Source: Verrucomicrobiota bacterium (GTDB lineage Bacteria > Verrucomicrobiota > Verrucomicrobiia > Chthoniobacterales > JAFAMB01). Taken from it: a stretch of DNA of 55,611 nt. Made by a program: the position numbers and the translations under genes. The stretch's first letter is position 1; the number at the start of each line of letters is the position of its first letter. The stretch is from the NCBI GenBank assembly GCA_019239825.1, contig JAFAZK010000163.1:1-55611 (forward strand), read 5' to 3'. The notes beneath the pieces were generated by a model. It worked only from the letters and a program-made list of their open reading frames with translations. It did not search any database and was not told where the DNA came from. Below are positions 9,296-17,305 of the stretch, in pieces.

Positions 9296-9539
9296 TTTTG
9301 GTGGCGAGGCTCCCGGAAGACCTAAAGATTGGACCAGGGTTTCAGGTGTATCGGCGCCACGGTGCGCCAGTAGGCCGAAAAAAGCGCCGAGCCGTTCGTT
9401 GATCGCGGCCTCGACCTAGAGCAGCACATCTGGGGAACCGGCTCGGCGCGCTCTCCGGCCTAATGACCCTTCGGGCATCGAATTGACCTTTCCCTCCGTT
9501 GATAGGCTTAGGTCTTTCGGGAGCCTCGCCCCACCAAAA
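9296..9539. repeat. Family B palindromic element, complete copy B2
   Basis: The element has two nested pairs of arms. The outer left arm, 9296-9325 (core GGCGAGGCTCCCGGAAGACC), pairs with 9508-9539 (core TTTCGGGAGCCTCGCCCCAC). The inner left arm, 9371-9394 (GGCCGAAAAAAGCGCCGAGC), pairs with 9439-9462 (CGGCTCGGCGCGCTCTCCGG). No open frame of substance lies inside. Half copies are at 3253-3360 and 14091-14195. A diverged complete copy is at 48951-49253. Confidence 0.8.
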
Positions 9540-9859
9540 TTGAGCCGCTCGATTCCCCTGCCGCGCTCACCAACTCGCTGCCCGCGCTCGATATGCCCAA
9601 CTCCGCGTTCGCTCCGTATCGATTGATGCTGACGGGCCGGGTCTTACGCTCTGCTTTACCACGCTCCTATGAAAAACAAAAAAGTCCCTCGGGAACGAAA
9701 TCCGTTCCTTCTTTCTGGCAAACGCCGGTGGCGGCCATTTCGCTGGATTCGTGCCCAAACTCGCCGGGACGGCGCCGCAAATAATTTATTGAGCCAGTGC
9801 GCTAGACCAGCCTAATTGTTTGCCCAGTAGATACCGGCGGACCGATCGGAACCACGTTG
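9540..9859. other. Intergenic spacer before the LytS-like gene
   Basis: About 320 bases between the family B repeat and the histidine kinase. A 48-codon basic frame starts at 9671 (MKNKKVPRERN) but has no ribosome-binding site or recognised relative. I see no clear promoter, RNA structure or repeat. Confidence 0.4.
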
Positions 9860-11848
9860 ATGACGTTTCAGCACCTCTTATTTCTCGCTCTCGCATTAGA
9901 CAATGATCCAAACACGATACCGAAATGCTTCAATTTCGGGGTCGGTGCGACACTCGCGACGCTTCTGTTGATCCTGGCGCTGCGTTCAGGCGAAAAGCAA
10001 CGGGCTGTTCGTCTTGGTTTCGCGCTATGTACACTGACCTTTACGGTGAGCGCTTGCATTGCGCTGGTCGGGTATAGCGTCAGTCAGTCATTTCAATCAC
10101 CCGTAGTCGTTCTAGCCAAAGATTTTGCTTTCTTCGCCGCGGTAGCCTGGCCTGTGACGATTCTTGGGCTTTGGGCCCAAGGCCCTTTTTCTTCTCACTG
10201 GAGGCACATTCTGGGGCGGACGGTGATTGGATTGGCAACCTTATCTGCCGTGATCTTGAGCATCGCTCATGTCGCCGGGTTGCTTCCAACACCCACCGAA
10301 TTTAGGATGGCGAGCCCATTGGATTCGCTCCTACCGGCAGAGTACAACGGGCTTGTATTCTTTTGGGTTGGCGCCTTTGTCTTCTTGCCGGGCCGGCTAC
10401 GAGGATGGCTTTCCTGGATTTCAGTGGCGGCGCTCCTGACGGGCATGTCCTTATCGACAGTCCACACTTTGGAAGAGAACTTTGGTGATGCGCCACTCTG
10501 GCTTCACTCGGTGGTTGACTTCGCAAAACCGTTCAACGTTGTCTTGATGGTTGCCGGCGGATTATTTGGGTTATCCCGCTTCCGTTTCAGCGACATTTTC
10601 GCGCAGCGAGGTTTACGGATCCTACTTGGTGCACTGATCGCACTCGCCATCGCCTCGCTCGCTCGATTGATGTTCGGGCCGGCCATTCGCGAGGAGCCGG
10701 CTTCGATGAAACTGGCAGTGCTCTCCTTCGCCATCATCATTTGGGTCGCGATTGTCCTGTACGCCAAGATCACTGCAGTCAGCGATTGGCTAGTCGACCG
10801 TCAAATTTTCCGCCAAACCGATTATCGTCACGCTTTAAAGTCATTTCGGGAATCCATATCCAGCGAATCAGACGCCGGCGCCATCTTCGAAACCGGGAGA
10901 GTGCTGGCAAAAAAAACTTTGCGAATTGCTGACGCTCTTATTCGCCCAGACGACAACGCAGAGGACTCCGCTGATACGGTCCGTTGCGACTGCGGCCATG
11001 AGTATGTCTTCCACATTTCAAAGGGAAGCGATCACTCAGGCGCCGCTTTGGTGATCACCACCGGTGCAGGCCGTCACATCCTGTTTAATGCTGAAATCGA
11101 TTTTCTGCGCGAAGTCTGTTTGACGATCGAACGACGTCTCGAAGCGATCGACCGGGAGAAAGAAAACATTGAACGAGCTCGGCGCGAGGCTCACCTGCTG
11201 AAGCAACTGGTGGAGGCGGAGTTGCGCGCTCTTCGTGCCCAAATCAATCCGCATTTTCTGTTCAACTCGCTCAACAGTATCGCCGCTCTGATCACAGCGG
11301 AACCGGAAACGGCCGAGGAAATGATCATTCGACTGGCGAAGATCTTTCGACATGTGCTGACTTACCACGATCGTCCATTTAGCTCGGTCAACGAAGAGAT
11401 CTCTTTTCTCCAGACTTACTTAGAGATCGAAAAAGTCCGGTTTGGGGATCGGCTGCGAGTGAACTTCGACATTGAGGCGGCGGCCTCACAACTCGCGATT
11501 CCGACTTTCATTCTTCAACCTTTGGTAGAAAACTCGCTCAAACATGGGTTAGGACCAAAGGTGGGTGAGAACCGCCTGACCATCCGAGCCCGGCAACTGA
11601 GCCAGCATCTCGAGCTCACGGTCGAGGACAATGGTGTTGGCGCGACCGTCATTAAGAAGGTTCTTGGCCGGGACCGCACCGGGCTAGGGCTTCGAAATGT
11701 GGAAGAAAGATTGCAGACTGTCTACCGCGGCGATGCGCAATTCAGCTTTGAAAGTGTGCCTCGCATGGGATCACGCGCACAAATCCTGATTCCGATTGCT
11801 AGGAAGAACCAGTTTCGAGAGGACGCAGCGGAGGTAGTGCGGATTTAG
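9860..11848 (+). CDS. LytS-type membrane sensor histidine kinase
   Basis: A 662-residue sensor kinase. The first 320 residues hold about eight hydrophobic segments forming a membrane sensor. Then come a GAF-like linker and a coiled coil (IERARREAHLLKQLVEAELR). The His_kinase domain has the phospho-acceptor H465 in LRAQINPHFLFNSLNS. The HATPase domain shows FILQPLVENSLKHG (N box), VEDNGVG (G1) and TGLGLRNVEERL (G2). This is the LytS/YehU architecture, whose kinases pair with LytTR response regulators. ATG at 9860 was preferred over the TTG immediately before. The LytTR regulator gene follows after 24 bases, so the pair is almost certainly one operon. The signal is unknown. Confidence 0.92.
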   Translation: MTFQHLLFLALALDNDPNTIPKCFNFGVGATLATLLLILALRSGEKQRAVRLGFALCTLTFTVSACIALVGYSVSQSFQSPVVVLAKDFAFFAAVAWPVTILGLWAQGPFSSHWRHILGRTVIGLATLSAVILSIAHVAGLLPTPTEFRMASPLDSLLPAEYNGLVFFWVGAFVFLPGRLRGWLSWISVAALLTGMSLSTVHTLEENFGDAPLWLHSVVDFAKPFNVVLMVAGGLFGLSRFRFSDIFAQRGLRILLGALIALAIASLARLMFGPAIREEPASMKLAVLSFAIIIWVAIVLYAKITAVSDWLVDRQIFRQTDYRHALKSFRESISSESDAGAIFETGRVLAKKTLRIADALIRPDDNAEDSADTVRCDCGHEYVFHISKGSDHSGAALVITTGAGRHILFNAEIDFLREVCLTIERRLEAIDREKENIERARREAHLLKQLVEAELRALRAQINPHFLFNSLNSIAALITAEPETAEEMIIRLAKIFRHVLTYHDRPFSSVNEEISFLQTYLEIEKVRFGDRLRVNFDIEAAASQLAIPTFILQPLVENSLKHGLGPKVGENRLTIRARQLSQHLELTVEDNGVGATVIKKVLGRDRTGLGLRNVEERLQTVYRGDAQFSFESVPRMGSRAQILIPIARKNQFREDAAEVVRI

Positions 11849-11872
11849 CGTTGGTGCACCGTCTCCCATAGA

Positions 11873-12646
11873 ATGATGACACCGTTGCGCTCATTGCTTA
11901 TTGACGACGAACCAAATGCTCGGCTGCGACTACGCAGGCTGCTGCAGGACGAAGAGCACGTCGAGGTTGTCGGTGAAGCCAAAGATGGTCTTGAGGCGGT
12001 GGCCGAGATTCAGCGGTTGCAGCCGGATTTGGTGTTTTTGGATGTACAGATGCCGGGGCTAGACGGGTTCGAAACCCTCAAAGCGTTGCCGACTGATTTG
12101 GCGCTACCACTAATTATTTTCGTCACAGGTTTTCATGAACACGCCCTGGCGGCATTCGACGCCAACGCGATCGCCTATTTGTTGAAACCGATCGAATCGG
12201 AACGCCTTCAGGAGATGGTGGAGCGGGCCTGGCGATTACATCAATTTGCAGAGGACCGCGCGCAAGTGGCCGATCAAATCCATCGATTAAGCGCCGGCGT
12301 TCCCCGAAACTTTCACCAGATCGTTGCTCGAAAACTCGACCGGTTCCTACTTCTGGATCCCACCGATGTCCTCTATTTCTACATCGATCATGGGATCGTG
12401 CGAGCACGCACTAACAACGACACCGTTTGGGTAAACTATCAAATTAGCGATCTGGAACAGGGCTTAACCGAGCTCAATTTCTTTCGGGCGCATCGCTCAT
12501 CTTTGGTGAACTTACGCCGAGTAAAAGAAATCCGGCCGGCGGCGCGCAGCGCCTTCATGCTGATTATGGATGATCCCACCAACACCCAAATCGAGGTGAG
12601 CGAACGCCAGGCTCGGGTGCTGCGAAGCATCATACCTGGACTGTAG
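11873..12646 (+). CDS. LytTR-family response regulator
   Basis: A 257-residue response regulator. The receiver domain (1-120) has the acidic pair DDE at 11-13, the phospho-acceptor D57 in FLDVQMPG, the T in VTGF and K107 in YLLKP. A short linker leads to a LytTR DNA-binding domain (about 150-255), with typical segments DVLYFYIDHGIVRA, LEQGLTELNFFRAHRSSLVN and ERQARVLRSI. LytTR proteins bind direct repeats upstream of targets, often cell-envelope or autolysis genes. It is cotranscribed with the upstream LytS-like kinase. The next gene, a lysozyme-fold exoprotein on the opposite strand, may be a target, but that is only suggested by position. Confidence 0.93.
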   Translation: MMTPLRSLLIDDEPNARLRLRRLLQDEEHVEVVGEAKDGLEAVAEIQRLQPDLVFLDVQMPGLDGFETLKALPTDLALPLIIFVTGFHEHALAAFDANAIAYLLKPIESERLQEMVERAWRLHQFAEDRAQVADQIHRLSAGVPRNFHQIVARKLDRFLLLDPTDVLYFYIDHGIVRARTNNDTVWVNYQISDLEQGLTELNFFRAHRSSLVNLRRVKEIRPAARSAFMLIMDDPTNTQIEVSERQARVLRSIIPGL

Positions 12647-12773
12647 CACAGCCAATAGCCGATGGTCGTCCGAACACCCGGACTCGGCATCTTTGGTTCA
12701 CCATCTCTGCACAGGATCACGTTGATCCGCCGCATTTGCTATTGGCTATTGGCTATTGGATATGCGCGCAGCG

Positions 12774-13229
12774 CTACCTACTGCCAACTAATCGTCTTTC
12801 CCATTGGAGCACGCACAGTCTCCAGTAGCTGGGATTGGTAGCGCAGTAGATCGATGCAAGCTCGCTGAGGGTATTATGGCCCTTGAATGGTCGACGGTTC
12901 AGAAGCTCAGCTGCGTAAAAGATCGATTGCTCCGAGCTGGCAAATCGCCTGGTGCCGCACCGGGTCATTAAGCCCATCCAATTATTTTTGTGACGGGCCG
13001 CTGCGCTCTTCCACGCACCTGACTCATGGGCCGAGATCGCAGCTAAAAGAATTGGATCAATATTGTTTGCGCGAGCGGCCTCAATAAAAATCTTGCCGTA
13101 TCCAGCCGGCACCTTCCTTTCTAGCTTGATAGGGTCGACCGGACGAAAGATGCGAAAGCTCTCTTCCGAGGCGTGCATCACTGCCGGTAGACCAAAAGCT
13201 AACAGACCACAGACGACCCAACTCTTCAT
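12774..13229 (-). CDS. Exported lysozyme-fold protein (lytic transglycosylase/glucosaminidase-like)
   Basis: A 151-residue exported protein. Residues 1-20 are a signal peptide ending MHA. The rest matches the small lysozyme-like fold: ILLAAISAHESGAWKSAA contains the probable catalytic E69 in the ES motif, and NNWMGLM is the following glycine-rich strand. Relatives cleave peptidoglycan between MurNAc and GlcNAc. Only about 130 residues follow the signal peptide, which is minimal for the fold, so it could be a specialised muramidase or an inactive binding protein. It converges with the LytTR regulator gene. Confidence 0.7.
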   Translation of the reverse strand: MKSWVVCGLLAFGLPAVMHASEESFRIFRPVDPIKLERKVPAGYGKIFIEAARANNIDPILLAAISAHESGAWKSAAARHKNNWMGLMTRCGTRRFASSEQSIFYAAELLNRRPFKGHNTLSELASIYCATNPSYWRLCVLQWERRLVGSR

Positions 13230-13371
13230 GGAACCGCCCTTGTTTCATAATAATGCGGATCGCGCAACTGATTTTTTGACGGTAACAAGACAAAAACTCA
13301 GCCACGAATGCCAAATTCGGTCAAAAAAAGGCCGCAAATGGACTCAAATTGACAAGGGTAAGACAAAGATT

Positions 13372-13585
13372 TGAACCGCGAATGAACCCGCTTTCGCCAA
13401 CCTTTACGGCGCAGCAAACTACGAATAAAAAAAGTAATCAGTAACCAGTAAGCCAGTAATCAGTATCTGAATATTCGGAACGGCTGCAGCCGCTCTTTAC
13501 TGATTACTGAGACACTGCTTACTGATTTCGTGTCCGTTCGCGGTCTCTTAAATCTGCGTATATCTGCGTTAATCTGTGGTTAGGC
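13372..13585. repeat. Mixed D/G palindrome
   Basis: A weak D-type left arm (AACCGCGAATGAACCCGC) faces TTTCGTGTCCGTTCGCGGTC and TCTGCGTATATCTGCGTTAA on the right. In the centre lie family G arms, GTAATCAGTAACCAGTAAG against TTTACTGATTACTGA. The copy at 19508-19727 has the same layer order with better conservation. Confidence 0.6.
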
Positions 13586-13633
13586 TCTCTTAATTCGCGG
13601 TTGCTTTTGGCTCGCTTCTCCTTTGCTTGAGTT

Positions 13634-13990
13634 ATGGCAACATTGACTACCGAGAAATGTACTGCTTGCCGTCGAGATTCCCTTCCAGCGACCGAAGCCG
13701 AGATCGCAGAGCTCAGACCACAAATTCCGGAATGGACGATGTTGGAGCGCGAAGGGATCCCGAGGCTAGAGCGAGTTTTTCGCTTCGGGAATTTTGCCGA
13801 AGCTTTGCGCTTCAGCAATCGGGTGGGCGACCTGGCAGAAGAGGAAGGTCATCATCCGGCGATTCTTACCGAGTGGGGCCGCGTCACAATAACGCTGTGG
13901 ACCCACAAGATTCGCGGACTGCATCGAAATGATTTTGTGATGGCCGCGAAAGTGGATGAGCTATACGGCGCGGGAGTGGGGAGTAGCTAG
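13634..13990 (+). CDS. Pterin-4a-carbinolamine dehydratase
   Basis: A 118-residue PCD/DCoH family protein. The family dehydrates 4a-hydroxytetrahydropterin during aromatic amino acid hydroxylation, or has a role in molybdopterin or folate metabolism. The active-site signature is present: EEEGHHPAI (H73, H74) and TITLWTH (H91), after the helix FAEALRFSNRV. The N-terminal 20 residues include CTAC, also seen in many bacterial members. No phenylalanine hydroxylase gene is nearby, so the physiological pterin partner is unknown. The ATG is the first in frame, and a D/G repeat lies upstream. Confidence 0.93.
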   Translation: MATLTTEKCTACRRDSLPATEAEIAELRPQIPEWTMLEREGIPRLERVFRFGNFAEALRFSNRVGDLAEEEGHHPAILTEWGRVTITLWTHKIRGLHRNDFVMAAKVDELYGAGVGSS

Positions 13991-14090
13991 GAGCCCTCTT
14001 GTCAGGCACGGCTTCCGAACGGCTCTGTAATTCTAACGAAGCCGCAGCAAACCGTTTGTTGAGAATCTAGAGATCAGCGACACAGCAGAC

Positions 14091-14195
14091 CCGCGGCTCG
14101 GCACACGCATCGGTCTAGCGCAGCGTTGAGATTCATCAAGACCAGCAGCTTCGTTAAAAAGGCTCAAGCCATTCAGGAGCCTCGCCCCACCAAAA
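14091..14195. repeat. Family B repeat, right half only (B3)
   Basis: It begins with CCGCGGCTCGGC, similar to the inner right arm of the complete copy, and ends with AGGAGCCTCGCCCCACCAAA, its outer right arm. No left half is seen. It lies between the PCD gene and the end of the CLC gene. Confidence 0.6.
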
Positions 14196-14209
14196 ATGAG
14201 TACCCTCTC

Positions 14210-16000
14210 CTAGCTCCTCTGCCGCTGCTTTCCGGACAAATAGAGCATGATGTCCGTCTTCGAGATACTGCCGATCAAGCGGCAAGAATCCAGGTCGTCC
14301 ACTACTGGCAATCGCTCGGAGCGAACTTCAGAGAATCTCTCGAAAGCGTCGCCCATGCCTTGGAAAGGTGAGATCCGAGGAAAATCTTCGTTCATGAGGT
14401 CAGTCGCGATGAACATCGTGGCCAGCTCAGGCCGATCCAGGTATTCCTTGATATCGTGCAAAGACACAGCGCCGAGAAACCGATTATTTTCTCCAACGAT
14501 GTAGATGTGCTGAAATGGATGCTGGACAAACGTCTGAGCAATCTCAGCAAAAGTGGCTTTCGCGGGGAGTGTGATCGGATCGAGCTGTATAAGATCCGCA
14601 ATTTTGGCCTCAGCGAGTTGTTGATTGAAAAACGACGCACCCTTGCGTTCGAGAGACTCGCCATAGATAAATCGCTTTTCAAAGATGCTGCTGCAGTAGT
14701 ATCCGATAACGCAAGTCACCATAAGCAACGGTGCTAACGTGTAATCAAGGGTGAGTTCAAACCCCATCAGAATCGACATCAGCGGTGCACCAGTAGTAGC
14801 GGCAATAAATGAGCCCATCCCAACAATCCCGTACATACCGGGATCCAGGTGAAAACTAGGAAAGAGCACAAGCAAGCATCGGCCATACAACATTCCCAAG
14901 GCGGCGCCTATGAAAAGCGTAGGGGTGAACACCCCGCCGACTGCGCCGGAGCCGAAGGTTGCCGCCGTCGCCACCACCTTCAACAGCAGAATCGCGAGAA
15001 TTTCGTTGGAGAACCAATTTTCGCGAAACAGGGTATCAAGCAATCCCTGACCGTTGCCGCAAACGTCAGGACTGACCATGGCTAACAAGCCAACGATGGC
15101 CCCGCCGAGCGCGAGCTTTGCGGGCGGACCAAGCGATATTTTCGAGAAGAGCCGCTCGATGCCTCGTAAAAAATGAAGGTAAACCGGAGCTAACAGTCCC
15201 GATATCAGCCCCATAAGAGACAGAAAAATGATCTCCCAATAGCTGTGCAAAGCGAACCCTGGAGATTTGTAGATGGGTCCACCGCCGTGCAAAAGCTGCG
15301 CCGTGAACGTTGCGACCACGGCCGATATAATGAGCGGCCCCAGCGATTCGACGGCGACCGTTCCTAAAATGATTTCCGCTACGAAAAAAGAGCCAGCAAT
15401 CGGTGCGTTGTAGGCACTAGCAATACCGGCGGCTGCCCCGCATGCTACTAAATGGCGCCGTTGGGCAACTGGAAAACTGCGGGCCCGGCCCACCAGTGAG
15501 GCAACTAACGAAGACATCTGAACCAAGGGGCCTTCCCGTCCAATTGAGGCTCCGGTACTGATGGAAAAAAGAGCGGAGACACTCTTCACCAAGCTGGCTG
15601 GCACGGAGATGTTGCCATTGCCTACCACGATTGCTTCCATGTAATCCGTGGTGGTTTTTTGGCGCAACCGCATCGTGAAACGGTTGCCAAGCCAGAGAGT
15701 CAACCCTGCCAAAAATCCGCCAACCACTGGGACAGCTAGCTTTTGCCAAAGCGGCAGCTGCGAAAATGAGGAGATGATTTCCATCTGGCTCCCGGTTGCC
15801 AGAAAGTGCACGAGTTCGGTTGCGCGCCGGAAACATTCAGACGCAACTGCGCCGAGCAGGCCGATTAACGCCGCCCACAACAACATGAGCTGCCGTTCGC
15901 GAACGTGGAAGCGGTCAGCGAACCAGACCTTTAATTTCAGTAGCAGCTGAACGAAAGGCGATGGGTACCGTGGGTTTGTATTTGGCCGGTCTTGATCCAT
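14210..16000 (-). CDS. CLC-family chloride channel/transporter with CBS pair
   Basis: A 596-residue CLC protein. The membrane part (about 35-440) contains GASIGREGPLVQ with the gating glutamate and GSGAVGGVFTPTLFIGAALG, the second anion-binding motif. The usual first motif GSGIP is replaced by GNGNIS. The C-terminal 130 residues are two CBS domains (ITLPAKATFAEIAQTF, then ATDLMNEDFPRISPFQGM), which usually sense adenine nucleotides. In the helix after the gate the sequence reads FFVAEIILG. By my alignment to the E. coli exchanger the internal proton-transfer glutamate is Ile here, which would favour a channel over a proton antiporter. The ATG at 16000 was preferred to a TTG three codons upstream. 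Confidence 0.9.
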   Translation of the reverse strand: MDQDRPNTNPRYPSPFVQLLLKLKVWFADRFHVRERQLMLLWAALIGLLGAVASECFRRATELVHFLATGSQMEIISSFSQLPLWQKLAVPVVGGFLAGLTLWLGNRFTMRLRQKTTTDYMEAIVVGNGNISVPASLVKSVSALFSISTGASIGREGPLVQMSSLVASLVGRARSFPVAQRRHLVACGAAAGIASAYNAPIAGSFFVAEIILGTVAVESLGPLIISAVVATFTAQLLHGGGPIYKSPGFALHSYWEIIFLSLMGLISGLLAPVYLHFLRGIERLFSKISLGPPAKLALGGAIVGLLAMVSPDVCGNGQGLLDTLFRENWFSNEILAILLLKVVATAATFGSGAVGGVFTPTLFIGAALGMLYGRCLLVLFPSFHLDPGMYGIVGMGSFIAATTGAPLMSILMGFELTLDYTLAPLLMVTCVIGYYCSSIFEKRFIYGESLERKGASFFNQQLAEAKIADLIQLDPITLPAKATFAEIAQTFVQHPFQHIYIVGENNRFLGAVSLHDIKEYLDRPELATMFIATDLMNEDFPRISPFQGMGDAFERFSEVRSERLPVVDDLDSCRLIGSISKTDIMLYLSGKQRQRS

Positions 16001-16038
16001 ACCAGGCAATGGAAAGACAGATTTAAACAGGAACTAAG

Positions 16039-16165
16039 GGAGGGAATTCACAATACACAAAGATCGCAAAGGACACGAAGACTCAGCGAAACTAAAGGCT
16101 ATGCTTTTGATTCACTCGTCCGTCTCTGTGTCTGAAGTGATCTTTGTCTATTGTGAATTCCCTCC
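16039..16165. repeat. 27-bp inverted repeat, 73-base loop
   Basis: The left arm at 16039-16065 (GGAGGGAATTCACAATACAC and seven more bases) is matched by the right arm at 16139-16165, with one mismatch in 27. The loop carries degenerate E/F-like sequence. The element lies upstream of both the CLC gene (minus strand) and the binding-protein gene (plus strand). Confidence 0.85.
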
Positions 16166-16166
16166 G

Positions 16167-16207
16167 TCTTTTCTTTGCGTCTTTGCGTCTTTGCGTGAGA
16201 TTTTCTA
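16167..16207. repeat. Family F arm
   Basis: Tandem TTTGCGTC units ending in TTTGCGTGAGATTTTC, the same as at 1509-1550 and the right arm at 44966-44996. It ends 31 bases before the start of the binding-protein gene. Confidence 0.6.
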
Positions 16208-16237
16208 TTCGGTTGCGCCTGCACGCGCGTTGTCTGC

Positions 16238-17188
16238 ATGATCACTTCGAAGCTCGCACCTTGGCTTTTTCTAGCAGTAACTTGGCTTATTCCTTTTACG
16301 GGACTGGCTCAGAAGAAGCCCAGAATCGTTTTTGTAACGCACGCTCAAACCGGTGACCCTTTTTGGGACGTTGTTCGCAAAGGCGCGGAGACCGCAGCTC
16401 GGGAGACCGATGTCGACGTTCAATATGAATCCCCGGGGAAATTCGATTTGCTGGCGATGTCTCACATAATTGATGACGCGACCGCAGCGAGACCCGATGG
16501 TCTGATCGTTTCTATTCCGGATGCTAACGTTTTGGGGAAGTCAATTCAGGCCGCGGTGGCTGCAAAGATTCCGGTTATTTCGGTGAATTCGGGGCTAAGC
16601 GTGTCTCATCAGCTTGGATGTCTGATGCACATTGGACAGGAAGAGGAATCTGCCGGGAGGATGGCAGGTGAAAGGATGAAGGACATCGGTGCAAAAGAGG
16701 TGGTGGTTCTCAATCAAGAGGCCGGTAACGTCGGTCTCGACCAAAGAGTCAAAGGGTTTAAAGATGGTTTTGAAGGCCCTTTTCATCACGTGCATGTAGT
16801 TCCGGTGAGAATCGACTTTTGGGCATGCTACAACACGGTCGTTGCCTACTTGCAACAACATCAGGAGATTGACGGGATTTTGGCTTTGGGTCCCGTAGCG
16901 GCTACGCCGGCTCTTAAAGCAGCTATCGACATGGACGAACTGGGCAAAATCAAGCTCTGCACGTTCGATATTTCACAAGAAGTAGTCGAAGCATTGTCAA
17001 AGAAACAAATGAGTTTTGCCGTCGACCAGCAACAATGGTTGCAAGGATATCTACCGGTTGTTTTCTTAGCCAACTACGCAAAACACGGCGCCTTGCCAAA
17101 AAACGATCTAATCCTAACCGGGCCAAGCTTCGTGACCCCAGAGAACGTTGACAGAGTTGCGAATTTGATCAGCAAAGGTTCCCCGTAA
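16238..17188 (+). CDS. Solitary periplasmic sugar-binding protein (RbsB type)
   Basis: A 316-residue exported solute-binding protein of the ribose/galactose-binding fold (Peripla_BP_4). Residues 1-24 are a signal peptide ending GLAQ. The mature part begins KKPRIVFVTHAQTGDPFWDVVRKGAE, typical for the family's first strand and binding loop. DGLIVSIPDANVLGKSIQAA and IPVISVNSG mark the hinge region, and WLQGYLPV lies near the end. Members hand sugars to an ABC transporter or to a chemoreceptor or sensor kinase. No permease or ATPase gene is adjacent, so the partner lies elsewhere. A perfect 44-base palindrome begins two bases after the stop codon. Confidence 0.85.
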   Translation: MITSKLAPWLFLAVTWLIPFTGLAQKKPRIVFVTHAQTGDPFWDVVRKGAETAARETDVDVQYESPGKFDLLAMSHIIDDATAARPDGLIVSIPDANVLGKSIQAAVAAKIPVISVNSGLSVSHQLGCLMHIGQEEESAGRMAGERMKDIGAKEVVVLNQEAGNVGLDQRVKGFKDGFEGPFHHVHVVPVRIDFWACYNTVVAYLQQHQEIDGILALGPVAATPALKAAIDMDELGKIKLCTFDISQEVVEALSKKQMSFAVDQQQWLQGYLPVVFLANYAKHGALPKNDLILTGPSFVTPENVDRVANLISKGSP

Positions 17189-17190
17189 AA

Positions 17191-17234
17191 GTGGAGCGCT
17201 GCCTTCCCGCGGCCGCGGGAAGGCAGCGCTCCAC
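17191..17234. repeat. Perfect 44-base palindrome
   Basis: Each half is 22 bases with no spacer. The left half begins GTGGAGCGCTGCCTTCCCGC and its exact reverse complement follows. There is no T-tract, so a simple intrinsic terminator is doubtful. It could end transcription or be another mobile palindromic unit. Confidence 0.9.
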
Positions 17235-17305
17235 GGTTCCACCCAGGAAAATCGCCCCGCCGGGCAAACTAAGCACCGGTCCAGGCACGATCTTTTGTGG
17301 TAGAT

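Noticed and set aside
9671..9817. 48-codon basic frame starting MKNKKVPRERN
   Set aside because: No ribosome-binding site, no relative recognised, and no operon context.
16167..16207. Tandem TTTGCGTC units considered as a CRISPR array
   Set aside because: Units are directly adjacent without spacers and no cas gene is present.
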